A stretch of 64,000 bases of DNA from Peteryoungia desertarenae (GCF_005860795.2 NZ_CP058351.1:310001-374000), one strand, 5' to 3'; positions 25,126 to 36,325 are shown, counted from the first letter of the stretch. Made by a program: numbers and translations. The notes: generated by a model from the sequence alone, not told the origin.

Positions 25126-28034
25126 TCCAACTCTCCTTTGATCTCTTGAACCGGCAGCGCAAGCGGATTGCCCCACCAGCACACACCCTCTTGATACATC
25201 TCAACATGCACGAATGCATCTTGGTACTTGAACCAACTGTTGGGAACCTCAACAGGTAGATATACCACGTCCCCGGGCGCAATTATCAAAGGTATTTCCG
25301 TCCTACATCCCTCTGATATGAGGTACCCGTGCCTGTCAAAGAGACGACATCCAACAAAAACACCATACATCTTCGCTTTCGTGCCCTTGCTAGACCAAAT
25401 TGCATCAGATTTATTGGTAATCTGTACGATGAGTTTTTGCGCATCGTTGATATCTGCGTTCATTGGACCATCAATCAAGCGCAGGTGATGGCGACTATGG
25501 TCTACTTCGAGCGCCTTTGTTACCTCGAATTCCCCAATGTTGTCCGGGTTTACAAAGGAGGCAGCGTCTTTAGGTGCGTAGCGGTGATACCACTTGCCAT
25601 TGCTGATAACCTCCCTGAGGTTCTCCGCGCTCTCCGTCCAATTCTCCCATCGTTGCACCGCTTTCATATCGCCTTGATGTGGGCGTGAAGAGAATCTGTT
25701 TATGCAATCAGCAAGAGCCTGAGAGTTGCCGACTTCAAAGAAGTCGGAATGGACTGATTTGGCCGACACCTCCCTGAATACTGGAATGTCGCTTGCTATA
25801 ATCGGCTTGCCAAAGTAACCAGCCTCAACAATCGGGAGCCCAAAGCCTTCCGCGAATGACGAAGCAATGAGGCAATCCGCTGCTGCATATTCCATGCTAA
25901 GCTCGAGATCAGATGCGCTGCTGCGCCAGAACAGCTTTTTTTCGTACTGTGGATGGCTCTGTACTCTCTTAATGATGTGTTCCGCCCCCCACCCAACTTT
26001 CCCGACTATTGTGAGGCTGACATTGCTGTTCTTTGCCCAAAGCTCATCAAAGGCGTCAAGGGCAACGCGGTATCCTTTCCTTGGCTCAACTGTTCCAACC
26101 ATCAGAAATTGAGTAAGAGCATTTATAGGTTGCGAGAAATCACGTGTTTCCTGCTTTTCCCCGAAATCCGCTCCCAAAGGCCAGAAACCGATATTAACGG
26201 GACGGGGGAATCGAATCTGTTTCAATATATCGAGAAGCTCATCAGCTACTGCTTGCGAGATGCAAACGAAACCCGTCGAATATGTCAGTGCGGTTTGCAG
26301 CCATTTCGAAAAGACGGGAGGCATACCGGCATGGCAGAAACCGGATGCTCGCAAAGGTACGGTATCATACAGGCAAGTCGTAATTTGTGCGCCCCGAATT
26401 CGTGCATTCATCAGGCTTCGCGCATGCTGGGCATGAAAGGTCCATGAGCTATCAAGCATCAGAATATGATCACGTTCGGTAAAAAATATGCGCTTTCCAG
26501 TGCGCTTGGTCTCCTCGACTCCCATCGAGAGGCATCTATCTTTTACTTCAAACCATTCGTCAGAGTCGTTGCTAAAACCAACCAAAACTAACGATGTCGG
26601 CATGGAGCTCATGGTTGAACAGATCTTCTTAACCACTCTCTGGATACCTGAGCCGCCATCGGTGATAACTGTCGATGTAGCGTCAATTATAAGTCGAGAC
26701 GCGTCTGCTTTTCGTGGTTCGGCACGTGCAAGACAGCCTACTACTAGCTCTTGCCGGAGCCTTAGCGTCGAGGCAGCGTGAACGGCATCCTGAGCGAGCT
26801 GCTCGCGACGCTTTTCAAGTGACGAAGCAATCCGCAGTCTGCAAACGTCTCTAAGTGCACCTATCGCAATCGATGCGGTGCGGTCCCATGAAAATTTACG
26901 AGCATGTTCCTGGGCCTTTTGAGACAGGGTAGACTCTCCCCGTCGCCGCAATACGCCATCGACATGACGTGCGATGTCAAGATGATCTATGGGATCAAAC
27001 AAATGAGCTCGGTCAATAATTACTTCAGGAAGTGCGCCAGTATTTGCAGCAATGACAGGCGTACCACAGAGTATTGCTTCCAAGGCAGTTAAACCAAATC
27101 CTTCCATTAGCGAGGGCTGGATCACAGCAGAAACGCTTCGATAATACTCGAATAATCGCTCGTCCGGCACGTGCCCTATCAGGCGAATATTTTGTGGAGG
27201 AAGCTGAACATCGATCCAATTCCTCTTCAGTTCCGCTTCTGTCGGAGCATCAATATCTCCAATTATCAAAAATTTGACCTCGTCTCGCAGCGGATTGTCT
27301 AATAAGCTGATAGCCCTAATGACGGCGGGTACGTTTTTGCGCCAATCAAAGCCTCCGACGTATAAGAGTGTATTTTCCTCACGCGGTGCCTTTTGTTGCA
27401 AAAAATGCACGTCTTTAAACTGATCGGATACGCCCGCTCCGATGTTCACTGAGCAGTCGCCGTTTACGAGATCTGCTAGTTCTTGCCTAGCGAAATCGGA
27501 AATACATAAGTTAACATCAAATGCACTGAAGGCTTGAAGCCGCCGCTGATAGTATTTTCGGCTCTGTTTGTCGGCCAAATATCGATCGCGGAAACGGTAA
27601 GGGATTGCATCGTAGAAGATGGAGGCCGTTGGTATTTCGCCGAAATCGCTCGGTAGGAATGGTACCGACTGATCATATGCGCCTTCAAATGGGCTGGCCG
27701 AAATCGCTATGTCCGGCCGTAAGCAGGAAACGTGATATGCTATCGCAATCTCGCTCAGGCGCCGCTTAGCTGTCAGCCCTTCGATTGCTTCCCCTTGTTC
27801 GACAACGCCGTGCCAGACGTGGATGTTTTCCGGTTTTAGCCATCTGCTTAGAAAATCCCGTGCTGCGACAGCCTGCTGAGGCATGGCCGCGTTCAGTGAA
27901 ACGTGAAGATCTACTCCACTGCTCTGCTCGACAAGGCCCCGGATAAATCCTCCAACATATCGACCGATTCCCCGCATGCGACTGGAGGTTTGAAGACACT
28001 GGCCATCCAGCCATAACCGAAGTTGATCGGGCAT
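25116..28034 (-). CDS. Large multidomain glycosyltransferase, two GT4 modules plus C-terminal beta domain
   Basis: 972 aa. Module 1 (about 1-400) opens LRLWLDGQCLQTSSRMRGIG and has LYVGGFDWRKNVPAVIRA and PSLMEGFGLTALEAILCGTP. Module 2 (about 440-810) has IQRVVKKICSTM, LMVGTVEPRKGYRVALDAFD and SSFAEGFGLPIVEAGYFGKP. The last about 150 residues (EVDHSRHHLRLIDG…KAKMYGVFVGCRLFDRHGYL) resemble the immunoglobulin-like ends of Wzt-type proteins. Two fused GT4 modules recall WbdA-type polymerising transferases. Probably builds the repeat unit or chain in the cytoplasm. Starts directly after the FkbM gene stop (TAAATG). Confidence 0.82.
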   Translation of the reverse strand: MPDQLRLWLDGQCLQTSSRMRGIGRYVGGFIRGLVEQSSGVDLHVSLNAAMPQQAVAARDFLSRWLKPENIHVWHGVVEQGEAIEGLTAKRRLSEIAIAYHVSCLRPDIAISASPFEGAYDQSVPFLPSDFGEIPTASIFYDAIPYRFRDRYLADKQSRKYYQRRLQAFSAFDVNLCISDFARQELADLVNGDCSVNIGAGVSDQFKDVHFLQQKAPREENTLLYVGGFDWRKNVPAVIRAISLLDNPLRDEVKFLIIGDIDAPTEAELKRNWIDVQLPPQNIRLIGHVPDERLFEYYRSVSAVIQPSLMEGFGLTALEAILCGTPVIAANTGALPEVIIDRAHLFDPIDHLDIARHVDGVLRRRGESTLSQKAQEHARKFSWDRTASIAIGALRDVCRLRIASSLEKRREQLAQDAVHAASTLRLRQELVVGCLARAEPRKADASRLIIDATSTVITDGGSGIQRVVKKICSTMSSMPTSLVLVGFSNDSDEWFEVKDRCLSMGVEETKRTGKRIFFTERDHILMLDSSWTFHAQHARSLMNARIRGAQITTCLYDTVPLRASGFCHAGMPPVFSKWLQTALTYSTGFVCISQAVADELLDILKQIRFPRPVNIGFWPLGADFGEKQETRDFSQPINALTQFLMVGTVEPRKGYRVALDAFDELWAKNSNVSLTIVGKVGWGAEHIIKRVQSHPQYEKKLFWRSSASDLELSMEYAAADCLIASSFAEGFGLPIVEAGYFGKPIIASDIPVFREVSAKSVHSDFFEVGNSQALADCINRFSSRPHQGDMKAVQRWENWTESAENLREVISNGKWYHRYAPKDAASFVNPDNIGEFEVTKALEVDHSRHHLRLIDGPMNADINDAQKLIVQITNKSDAIWSSKGTKAKMYGVFVGCRLFDRHGYLISEGCRTEIPLIIAPGDVVYLPVEVPNSWFKYQDAFVHVEMYQEGVCWWGNPLALPVQEIKGELECV

Positions 28035-29198
28035 TTATTTTTCCTGCTGTTTTTTTCCGAGCGATTCTAATTTGGTGACAATTTCAGGATCAACGTCCAG
28101 ATGCCACAGCACATCTCCCTTACCGGAAGCGGTCTGAATCGAAAGTGCCATTCCCCGCGCCTGCGCCGCTAAGACAACACGACGTTGTAAATACGGAAAC
28201 AGGCTGAGGGCATTAAGGGCAGTGCGTGCTAATCGGGGGCGCTGTCTAACCCAGAGCATTAAGTGGGTCAAAAGCCATCGCGCCGCATCCCGGCCACTTG
28301 AGCGGAGCTCGAAGCTCGTCCACGCCGCAGCATTCTCCCTGATCCTGTGGCCTATGTGGCCCGCTTTTCGTAGAGGTGCTGTGACTTTCCATGAGGTCGA
28401 CTCCTGGAAGGATCGAACTAGTTCCTTTTCATGTAGCAGCTGCGCCGATATCGATGAGATCTCAGCCCGGTAAAAAAGTTCCATCTCGCGACGAGGTGTC
28501 GGATCAACAAAGCCAGAGTGAGAGGGCAGCATGAATTGATCAAATACATTTGGCCCAGGTCCAAAATATTTTATAAGTCGCGATTGAGTTTCGTTCACGT
28601 AGAAACGGCTTAGTCCGTCGAAGTAACAATAGATATATCCGTAGCCGAGGAGAATTTGTTCCCAAGGTTCATGGGAGGGTGTCTGGGCATTTGGTTCGGT
28701 CGCTTCAACTACCAAAATCCAAGGTCTTGCTTTTGCTTCCCCCCAGCTCTTTATGACGGACGCTTCCATGCCTTCGACATCAATCTTCATCCAATGAATT
28801 TGGCGATCGCCTGCCATCTCTAAGATGCTTGAAAGTGGCAAGATTTCAACTTCGACTTCGCGGAGTACTTTTCCGGCCTTGCGGTACATGTCCGCTATTC
28901 GGGCGTCTCCGGTACTCAGTCCCGTGTCAGCAATCTCGAAAAAGTTAAGTTTGCCTTGCCCGGTTCCTATGGCGGCTTGGATCACTAGCTCATCTGGCCG
29001 GTCTAGCCTGATCTTATCAGCATAGAATGGACTCGCGTCGGCGTGAATTCCGCGCCAGCCCTTCTCGTAAAAGCCACGGCTTACCGAATCGTTGACGGGG
29101 TCTTGTGCCCCTATATCAATATAGAAGCCATTCTCAACGTGCTTCAATGCTCGCCACAAGATCACATCTTCGAAGTTTTGAGCGTGCGACACAAACAT
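28035..29198 (-). CDS. FkbM-family methyltransferase with C-terminal extension
   Basis: 387 aa. N-terminal MFVSHAQNFEDVILWRALKH, GFYIDIGAQDPVNDSVSRGF (SAM motif I), IHWMKIDVEGMEASVIKSWG (FkbM DVEG motif) and WILVVEATEP. Residues about 240-387 are an extra region with a short coiled-coil stretch and basic helices. It likely O-methylates a sugar, perhaps a chain-terminating one, since export by Wzm/Wzt often uses modified non-reducing ends. The start shares a base with the wzt stop (TAATG). Confidence 0.8.
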   Translation of the reverse strand: MFVSHAQNFEDVILWRALKHVENGFYIDIGAQDPVNDSVSRGFYEKGWRGIHADASPFYADKIRLDRPDELVIQAAIGTGQGKLNFFEIADTGLSTGDARIADMYRKAGKVLREVEVEILPLSSILEMAGDRQIHWMKIDVEGMEASVIKSWGEAKARPWILVVEATEPNAQTPSHEPWEQILLGYGYIYCYFDGLSRFYVNETQSRLIKYFGPGPNVFDQFMLPSHSGFVDPTPRREMELFYRAEISSISAQLLHEKELVRSFQESTSWKVTAPLRKAGHIGHRIRENAAAWTSFELRSSGRDAARWLLTHLMLWVRQRPRLARTALNALSLFPYLQRRVVLAAQARGMALSIQTASGKGDVLWHLDVDPEIVTKLESLGKKQQEK

Positions 29199-30439
29199 TA
29201 CAATCTTCCATTTATTGAAAACTGGGCATCGATGAAATTTGTCCCAATAAACATCGTGTGTTCCGAATTCACGACGTCGAACACAAGTGCATTATCTTGC
29301 CATTCGTAGTTTTTATCGAGATGTGTGTCTGACGATACGAGGGCCGGTGAAAAAGAGTATGATCCTGGCCCCAAAGTGCACGTAAATGCTGTTTCAAAAA
29401 CAAGCAATTTGTAGGCATCAACATTGCGCAAGACTTGGTCTGTATGCCAGGTGTTTGTGCCCCAAACTAGATGTCCGGTTCGGTCGCGAAGCGTATAACC
29501 CAAAACTAGGCTCGGTATGTCGGAATGAGTCTGCGCCTCCAAGCGCAAAAGAAGTTTTTGCCCTACTCGGGCGGTGCTGACGGGCTCCATAGACTTGGCG
29601 TCGAGCAGTTTGATTGTGCTGATAGAGACTTCGAAGGTACCTGATCGAGTCTTGACCCAACCGTCTGGCCCACGAGTCTGAGCAACGCTGCTGCCAGCCT
29701 TCGCATTCTCCCGTTCAGCTATCATCGCATTGTAAAAGTCGACCACCTCATCCGGCAGTCCATCTTTCAACACGCGGCCTTTGTCTAAAAGAATGACCCT
29801 GTCACATAGTGCGCGAACATCACCGAGGCTATGCGTGACGAGTATGATTGACGTTCCCTGGTCCTTGAACTGGCGGATCTTATCAAAGCTCTTGTGCTGA
29901 AAATAGCTGTCGCCGACGGACAGGACCTCGTCGACGATTAAGACTTCAGGCCGCTTTGCTGTTGCCAGGGCAAAGGCGAGGCGCGCTTGCATGCCACTCG
30001 AATAGACGCGGATCGGCTGATCGAAGAACTCACCGATCTCGGCGAAGGCCTCGATAGAAGGCATCAGGTCGGAAAGTTCTTCCTGTGCAAATCCCATAAG
30101 GCCGCCGGCATGATAGATATTTTGCCGGCCCGTGAATTCAGGGTTAAAGCCTAGGCCCAATTCGAGAATGGCGCTGATATGGCCAGATACGGTGATCTTA
30201 CCCTGTGTGGGGCGCACGGTGCCTGTGATCATTTTCAGCAGTGTGCTCTTTCCAGCGCCATTCTGACCGATCAGGGCGAGCGCTTCACCAGCCTTGACTT
30301 CGAAAGAGATGCTTCTGTTCGCCCAGTATTCGGAAACAGGGCTTATCTTAGCCCCAAACCAGCTTGCAAAGCGGTGCAGGTTGCTTTTGTAGGTAGCATA
30401 ACGCTTGCTTACGGCAGAGACGGTCAACACGCTTGTCAT
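29198..30439 (-). CDS. wzt: Polysaccharide ABC exporter, ATP-binding protein Wzt
   Basis: 413 aa. Walker A GQNGAGKSTLLKMITGTVRP, signature YSSGMQARLAFALATAKRPE, Walker B VLIVDEVLSVGD, H-loop ILVTHSLGDV. Residues from about 260 form the C-terminal carbohydrate-binding domain found in chain-recognising Wzt proteins (SISTIKLLDAKSMEPVSTAR, PGSYSFSPALVSSDTHLDKN). Partners with Wzm at the inner membrane to export the undecaprenyl-linked glycan. Overlaps wzm by one base at TGATG. Confidence 0.93.
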   Translation of the reverse strand: MTSVLTVSAVSKRYATYKSNLHRFASWFGAKISPVSEYWANRSISFEVKAGEALALIGQNGAGKSTLLKMITGTVRPTQGKITVSGHISAILELGLGFNPEFTGRQNIYHAGGLMGFAQEELSDLMPSIEAFAEIGEFFDQPIRVYSSGMQARLAFALATAKRPEVLIVDEVLSVGDSYFQHKSFDKIRQFKDQGTSIILVTHSLGDVRALCDRVILLDKGRVLKDGLPDEVVDFYNAMIAERENAKAGSSVAQTRGPDGWVKTRSGTFEVSISTIKLLDAKSMEPVSTARVGQKLLLRLEAQTHSDIPSLVLGYTLRDRTGHLVWGTNTWHTDQVLRNVDAYKLLVFETAFTCTLGPGSYSFSPALVSSDTHLDKNYEWQDNALVFDVVNSEHTMFIGTNFIDAQFSINGRL

Positions 30440-31239
30440 CAGAGGGCATCCACCAGTTCAGGACTAGCACGTCGGAAGAGGATGAACGATGCCGAGACTG
30501 CTAGGAATGCCACTATGGCTGACGGTACAAGATTGCCGAAGTTCGGTGCCTGATTGAGCAACAGGGCGTCTTGATAGATCGCCACCAGTCCTGTCATCGG
30601 GTTCAGATCGATGTAAGCATGTACGCTTTCTGGGACCACATTCTTCACATAGACTATTGGGGTCAACCAGAACCACAACTGCATCAGGACCATCATGATC
30701 TGTCCCACGTCTCGCGCAAACACATTGATGATACCAAGGAACACGCCTATACCAAATGCTAATGCGGAAACTAGGGCAATGCCAAATGGGATATAAATCC
30801 ACGCCGCGCCTGGGTAGTGTCCGAAGAAGGCGAAAATGACTGCAATAGCGAGTAGCAGCAACAGGTGGTTGATGATCGCTCCTCCCCAGACGATCACCGG
30901 AAGGCAGAGCCGAGGGAAGGCAATCTTCTTCAATGCAGCAGCCTGATCGATAAAGATGGTCATGCTGCGATTGAGGATTTCCGTAAACAGGCCCCACACT
31001 GCCATGCCAGACAATAGGTAAATGGGATAAGATGCTCTGCTCTCCATGTTCGGTATCCGCGCATGCATCACCTCGGCCAGCACGATGGAAAAGATCAGAG
31101 ATTGCGCCAAGGGATGCAAGATGAACCAGAAGCCGCCGAGATAAGAACGCGCAAAACGTCCCTTGAGTTCTCCTCGGATCGAGGACAGCATAAAGTATCT
31201 ATATTGCCAGAGGCTTCTCAACACGGCGAGCAACTCCAA
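30439..31239 (-). CDS. wzm: Polysaccharide ABC exporter permease Wzm
   Basis: Up to 266 aa, ABC-2 membrane type with about six transmembrane segments. RGELKGRFARSYLGGFWFIL is the N-terminal interfacial motif of Wzm/KpsM; later VFARDVGQIMMVLMQLWFWL then TPIVYV. The longest ORF uses TTG at 31239; a GTG at 31224 with GGAG upstream is an alternative. No ATG is available near the N-terminus. Confidence 0.9.
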   Translation of the reverse strand: MELLAVLRSLWQYRYFMLSSIRGELKGRFARSYLGGFWFILHPLAQSLIFSIVLAEVMHARIPNMESRASYPIYLLSGMAVWGLFTEILNRSMTIFIDQAAALKKIAFPRLCLPVIVWGGAIINHLLLLLAIAVIFAFFGHYPGAAWIYIPFGIALVSALAFGIGVFLGIINVFARDVGQIMMVLMQLWFWLTPIVYVKNVVPESVHAYIDLNPMTGLVAIYQDALLLNQAPNFGNLVPSAIVAFLAVSASFILFRRASPELVDAL

Positions 31240-31245
31240 ATAGGC

Positions 31246-32208
31246 TTATACGGCTGCGGTGAACCGGCCTCTCCAGTCGGAAAGAACAGCTTGTATTGTG
31301 TATTCAAGCTCAATTTGGGGCACCCAGCCAAGGAGGCGCTTGGCAGCATGCGCATCGCCGCACGCTGTCGGAATGTCAACAGGCCGAACCCGCTCTGGCG
31401 ACACGCATACCTCAATCTGACGTCCGGACAGCCGAACCAGGGTATCGAGGATGCTTCGAATTGAAACGGCCTTACCCGATGCTAGGTTGAACACCCTACC
31501 CTCTGCTTGCCGATCAGTTCCAAGCGCAGCGAGGGCATAAGCCTGAACAACATCACGAACATCGAGGAAGTCCCGTTGAGCTGTCAAATTGCCGACCTCG
31601 ATCACCGGAGGGACAGTACCTGCTTCTATTCGGGCGATCTGACTGGCGAATGCGGGAATTACATACGAATCTGTCTGGCCCGGGCCCGTATGATTGAAGG
31701 GACGGAAACGGATGGAGCGTAGACCGTCAAAATACATCTGGCCCACGGCGATATCAGCAGCAGCCTTTGTTGCTCCATATACCGTCATTGGCTTAAGCGC
31801 GCAGTCCTCGCCTACCGCCGCACCGTCCATTTTTGCGAAGGTTTGCCCGTAGGCTTCTGCACTGCCAGCGAAGATAAAGCGGCAATCGGGGGCCTCATTG
31901 AGGACAGCTGACGCCAGATTGACTGTCCCGTGGAAGTTGACATCCCAAGCCTGTGCGCTGTCCCTACGCGCCTCTTGTGGTGCCGCTATTGCGGCAAGAT
32001 GAATCACAGCGGTTGGACGGCAGTCCCGCAAAACCGCCGCTGATGCTGCTTTATTTGTGACGTCCAACTCGACATCGCAGCCAGCACCACGACCGGCGGA
32101 AATCAGCTCTAAGCTGGTCTCAACAGGGAGGTCACGCAGGATCCTCATCAGCCACGTGCCGACAAAACCGGTGGCGCCAGTGACAAGGATCCTAGGTTGC
32201 TCGGGCAT
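31246..32208 (-). CDS. rmd: GDP-6-deoxy-D-mannose reductase
   Basis: 320 aa extended SDR. RILVTGATGFVGTWLMRIL binds NADPH; VYGATKAAADIA holds Tyr-xxx-Lys; RPFNHTGPGQTDSYVIPAFA is the Rmd signature. Reduces the 4-keto product of Gmd to GDP-D-rhamnose. ATG at 32208 follows AAGGAGG. Nine bases after the gmd stop; clearly an operon. Confidence 0.88.
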   Translation of the reverse strand: MPEQPRILVTGATGFVGTWLMRILRDLPVETSLELISAGRGAGCDVELDVTNKAASAAVLRDCRPTAVIHLAAIAAPQEARRDSAQAWDVNFHGTVNLASAVLNEAPDCRFIFAGSAEAYGQTFAKMDGAAVGEDCALKPMTVYGATKAAADIAVGQMYFDGLRSIRFRPFNHTGPGQTDSYVIPAFASQIARIEAGTVPPVIEVGNLTAQRDFLDVRDVVQAYALAALGTDRQAEGRVFNLASGKAVSIRSILDTLVRLSGRQIEVCVSPERVRPVDIPTACGDAHAAKRLLGWVPQIELEYTIQAVLSDWRGRFTAAV

Positions 32209-32217
32209 TCAGCCTCC

Positions 32218-33398
<1,181 letters not shown>

Positions 33399-33495
33399 AG
33401 AGCTGGCTCGGGAAAATTGAACAGTTGAGATAAGTGGCTTTCGGCTTTTGAACACGGCAGTATGAATAGCCCCGAGTTTCGTAGACACCCTCGGG

Positions 33496-34371
33496 TTACG
33501 TTTTCTGCTGCCTTTCGAACTCGACGGGCGACAGCATCCCGTTTCTGACATGCTTGCGCTTCGGGTTGTAGAACATCTCGATGTAATCGAACACGTCCTG
33601 CCTTGCTTCGTCTCTTGAGCGATAGACCTTTCGGCGTATTCGCTCCCGCTTCAACAGATTGAAGAAGCTCTCAGCCACGGCATTGTCATGGCAGTTGCCC
33701 CGTCGGCTCATCGAGTGAACCAGATTGTGGTGCTTTAGGAACGCTGCCCAGTCCATGCTGGTGAATTGTGATCCCTGATCCGAATGCACCAGAACCTTTT
33801 CCTTTGGTTTCCGCCTCCAGACAGCCATCAGCAACGCCTGCAGCACGACATCTGTTGTCTGACGGCTCTGCATCGACCAGCCGATGACACGGCGAGAATA
33901 GAGATCGATCACCACCGCGAGATAGGCGAAGCCTTCGCTGGTCCGGATGTAGGTGATGTCAGTGACCCACGCCTTGTCCGGAGCAGCAACGTCGAATTGC
34001 CGAGCCAGCGTGTTGTCGATGACAATGGATGGCCTGCCGCCGTAAACTCCGGGACGTCGCTTGTAGCCGATCTGAGCCCTTATCCCGGCAATCCGCGTCA
34101 GACGCGCAACCCGGTTGGGGCAGCATGTCTCGCCGTGATCGAGCAGGTCGTCATGAAGCTTGCGATACCCGTAGACCCTGCCACTCTCTTCCCAGGCCGT
34201 CTGGAGCAGATCGATCTGGCGCTTGTCCTCACAGGCACGCTTGCTCAAGGGTATCCGGAGCCAAGCGTAAAAGCCGCTGGGGTGGATGCGCAACAGGCGG
34301 CACATCGTCCGCACCGAAAATCGCTGCTGATGCTTTGCAATGAACGCGTCTTCATATCGCGTCCCTGGCAA
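33496..34371 (-). CDS. IS3-family transposase orfB (IS51-like)
   Basis: 291 aa. Full integrase catalytic domain: WVTDITYIRTSEGFAYLAVV (first Asp), VLVHSDQGSQFTSMDWAAF (second Asp), SRRGNCHDNAVAESFFNLLK (Glu), C-terminal YNPKRKHVRNGMLSPVEFE. The reading frame is intact, but expression as OrfAB needs orfA, whose end is separated by the IS110 insertion. 34372-34385 is still orfA tail (AAAYFARDAI) in another frame. Confidence 0.9.
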   Translation of the reverse strand: MPGTRYEDAFIAKHQQRFSVRTMCRLLRIHPSGFYAWLRIPLSKRACEDKRQIDLLQTAWEESGRVYGYRKLHDDLLDHGETCCPNRVARLTRIAGIRAQIGYKRRPGVYGGRPSIVIDNTLARQFDVAAPDKAWVTDITYIRTSEGFAYLAVVIDLYSRRVIGWSMQSRQTTDVVLQALLMAVWRRKPKEKVLVHSDQGSQFTSMDWAAFLKHHNLVHSMSRRGNCHDNAVAESFFNLLKRERIRRKVYRSRDEARQDVFDYIEMFYNPKRKHVRNGMLSPVEFERQQKT

Positions 34372-34388
34372 AGTAGGCTGCGGCCTTC

Positions 34389-35750
34389 CTAAGAAACACA
34401 GTCTCCAGCCGTTATGGGTGCAAGCTCGTAGCCCATGGACCGGGCGCGGCGCTGGAGGTTGGCTAAGACGCGGCCACGATGCCGTTCATCGTAAGCCGCA
34501 GCTCCTGGATCCCGATAGACCATTCCAAATCGCAACGCATTGTAGAAAAGGACTGCAATCTTGCGGGCCGTCGCCGTCACTGCCTTCTGCTTACCGATGC
34601 GCCCTGCCAGCCGTCGGTAAAACGCGCCGAGGGCGGTGTCACTTCGCCCAATCGTGGTGGCAGCCAACCTCAACAGCGCCGCGGCGCGGCTAGAGGATCG
34701 ACGGGTCCGGGACGAAAGCACTTTGCCTCCGGAGATCTTGTTGCCGGGTGCGAGACAGAGCCACGATGTGAAGTGCTTAGCAGAGGGCCATGCCCTCAGA
34801 TCCGTTCCGCATTCGCCGATGAGCTTTAGCGCGAGCGAGGAGCCGAGACCGTGAATCTGGGTCAAATCTGTCCGGGTGAGACCGTAGAGTGCAGCTCGCA
34901 CATCGAAGGACGGTGCATTTGTCTGTTTGGTCTTCGTCCGGACCTTTGGTAGCGGCGGGAGCGGCGCTTCACGGTCCACGGTCATGGAAGCAATCGACAC
35001 TTCAAGCTTGCGGTCGCATTCGAGCATTTTCGCCTGGTAGAAGTCGTAAAGCTCCAGTGACTGGGAAAGGGCAAAGACGTGCTCATCACGATCATTGCCG
35101 ATCAGGGATGCTCTGATTGTTTCGACCGACGAGTGGCAACGAACATCACGCAATGAAGCCAGAACGTCTGGATCGCGCTCGCCGGAGACGATCGCACGGA
35201 TGATCTTCATGCCGGTCACGCCTGTGATGTCGGAGACAACATGGTGGAGCTGTAAGTTCATCTCCATCAGAGCTTTCTGCATATGCTGGATATGAGCCGC
35301 CGCATACTCGACCAGCCGTTCTCGCTGGCGCAGGTAGGCACGCAGCGTTGCCACCTGTGCGTTCGGCCGAAAGCTTCCGCGCAACAGGCCATAGGAATGC
35401 AACTGGCGAAGCCATGCCGCATCGCTGACGTCCGTCTTCCTGCCAGGGACGTTTTTTGCATAACGCGCGTTGACCAGGATCACCTCGAAGCCGTGTTGCT
35501 CCAGAATCTCGTAAGCCGGTATCCAGTAGACGCCGGTCGACTCCATCGCCACGCTGGTGACACCGCAGGATCTGAACCAAGCGGCAAGATCATGCAAATC
35601 GTGGGTGAAGGTCCCAAATGAGCGAATTGGCAACTCGGCACAATCCGGATTGACCGCAGCCATATGCATCGTGGACCCGATGTCGATGGCCGCCGCTCCA
35701 GGGTTCATGCGGGTCAGGTTCTGCGGCATGGATGAACTTGTCTTTAGCAT
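34389..35750 (-). CDS. IS110-family transposase (DEDD recombinase)
   Basis: 453 aa, starting at ATG 35750 after a strong AAAGGAGG. DEDD motifs: AAAIDIGSTMHMAAV, VAMESTGVYWIPAYEIL (Glu), GRKTDVSDAAWLRQL (Asp pair). C-terminal transposase_20 region: LTQIHGLGSSLALKLIGECG, KHFTSWLCLAPGNKISGGKV. Only distantly similar to the IS110 enzyme at 1339-2622. Intact. Confidence 0.92.
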   Translation of the reverse strand: MLKTSSSMPQNLTRMNPGAAAIDIGSTMHMAAVNPDCAELPIRSFGTFTHDLHDLAAWFRSCGVTSVAMESTGVYWIPAYEILEQHGFEVILVNARYAKNVPGRKTDVSDAAWLRQLHSYGLLRGSFRPNAQVATLRAYLRQRERLVEYAAAHIQHMQKALMEMNLQLHHVVSDITGVTGMKIIRAIVSGERDPDVLASLRDVRCHSSVETIRASLIGNDRDEHVFALSQSLELYDFYQAKMLECDRKLEVSIASMTVDREAPLPPLPKVRTKTKQTNAPSFDVRAALYGLTRTDLTQIHGLGSSLALKLIGECGTDLRAWPSAKHFTSWLCLAPGNKISGGKVLSSRTRRSSSRAAALLRLAATTIGRSDTALGAFYRRLAGRIGKQKAVTATARKIAVLFYNALRFGMVYRDPGAAAYDERHRGRVLANLQRRARSMGYELAPITAGDCVS

Positions 35751-35988
35751 GGCTTCTCCTCCTTTGGATCGGGAGGGGCTGGGCCGAGCAAGTTCGTCAT
35801 TTTCCTAACCGGGATCACCGCCAAGGCGGCGTCACCATTCTCAAGTCCGCAAGAGCCCATGTGCCACGTTTTTTAACGGGGTCGATCGCCTCCAATAAGC
35901 AGTCGGCAACTCCCCTCCGGCGGCCAGCGTAGCACAGCATGTTTCTACCGCGCACAGGCGGACCGAAGCCCGTGATCGTTTTTTAATA
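35751..35988 (-). other. 5' noncoding end of IS110; candidate guide RNA region
   Basis: About 238 bp between the element end and the transposase start. It contains short stems such as GCCGCC-TT-GGCGGT (about 35820-35835). In the IS110 subgroup the bridge RNA is made from this end, so this is the natural place to look. No fold was computed. Confidence 0.4.
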
Positions 35989-36216
35989 TGTCGCGCTCCT
36001 CGGTGACACGCGCCAATTCCTTTTAAGCTGCCTGATCTCGTCGGCCTGGTCGCTGCCCTGGTTGCCAGACACGGAGGAGAACTTCTTCTTCCACTCATAG
36101 AGTGAGTGCGGGCTCACACCCAGCCGCTGCGAAACCTCCGCAACCGGATAGCCCCGTTCCGTGATCTGACGCACCGCGTCCCGCTTAAACTCTTCGCTGA
36201 AATTCGATTTGCTCAT
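35983..36216 (-). pseudogene. IS3 (IS51-like) orfA, interrupted
   Basis: MSKSNFSEEFKRDAVRQITE then RGYPVAEVSQRLGVSPHSLY is the HTH of OrfA. A one-base loss after IRQLKR throws the reading out of the frame that encodes ELARVTEERDIL. The gene is then cut by the IS110 element. Its last codons lie at 34338-34385. Confidence 0.85.
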
Positions 36217-36325
36217 GATGCTCTTCGTGCCTCAAAATTAGGTAAGCGACAAGCAGACCCCATCTGGCGAAGCAGCTTAGCGGTCGGCTATCGGTAGCGG
36301 ACAAGATGAACCGCTGTGAGCTTCT

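Larger units (their letters stand above)
34386..35988 (-). mobile_element. Second IS110-family element, inside an IS3 orfA
   Basis: Inserted between codons ERDIL and KKAAAYFAR of the IS51-like orfA. Boundaries are uncertain by a few bases because both junctions are A-rich. The transposase stop lies almost at one end, and about 240 bp of noncoding DNA precede the start, the layout of the IS110 proper subgroup, unlike the element at 1128-2756. Confidence 0.8.
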
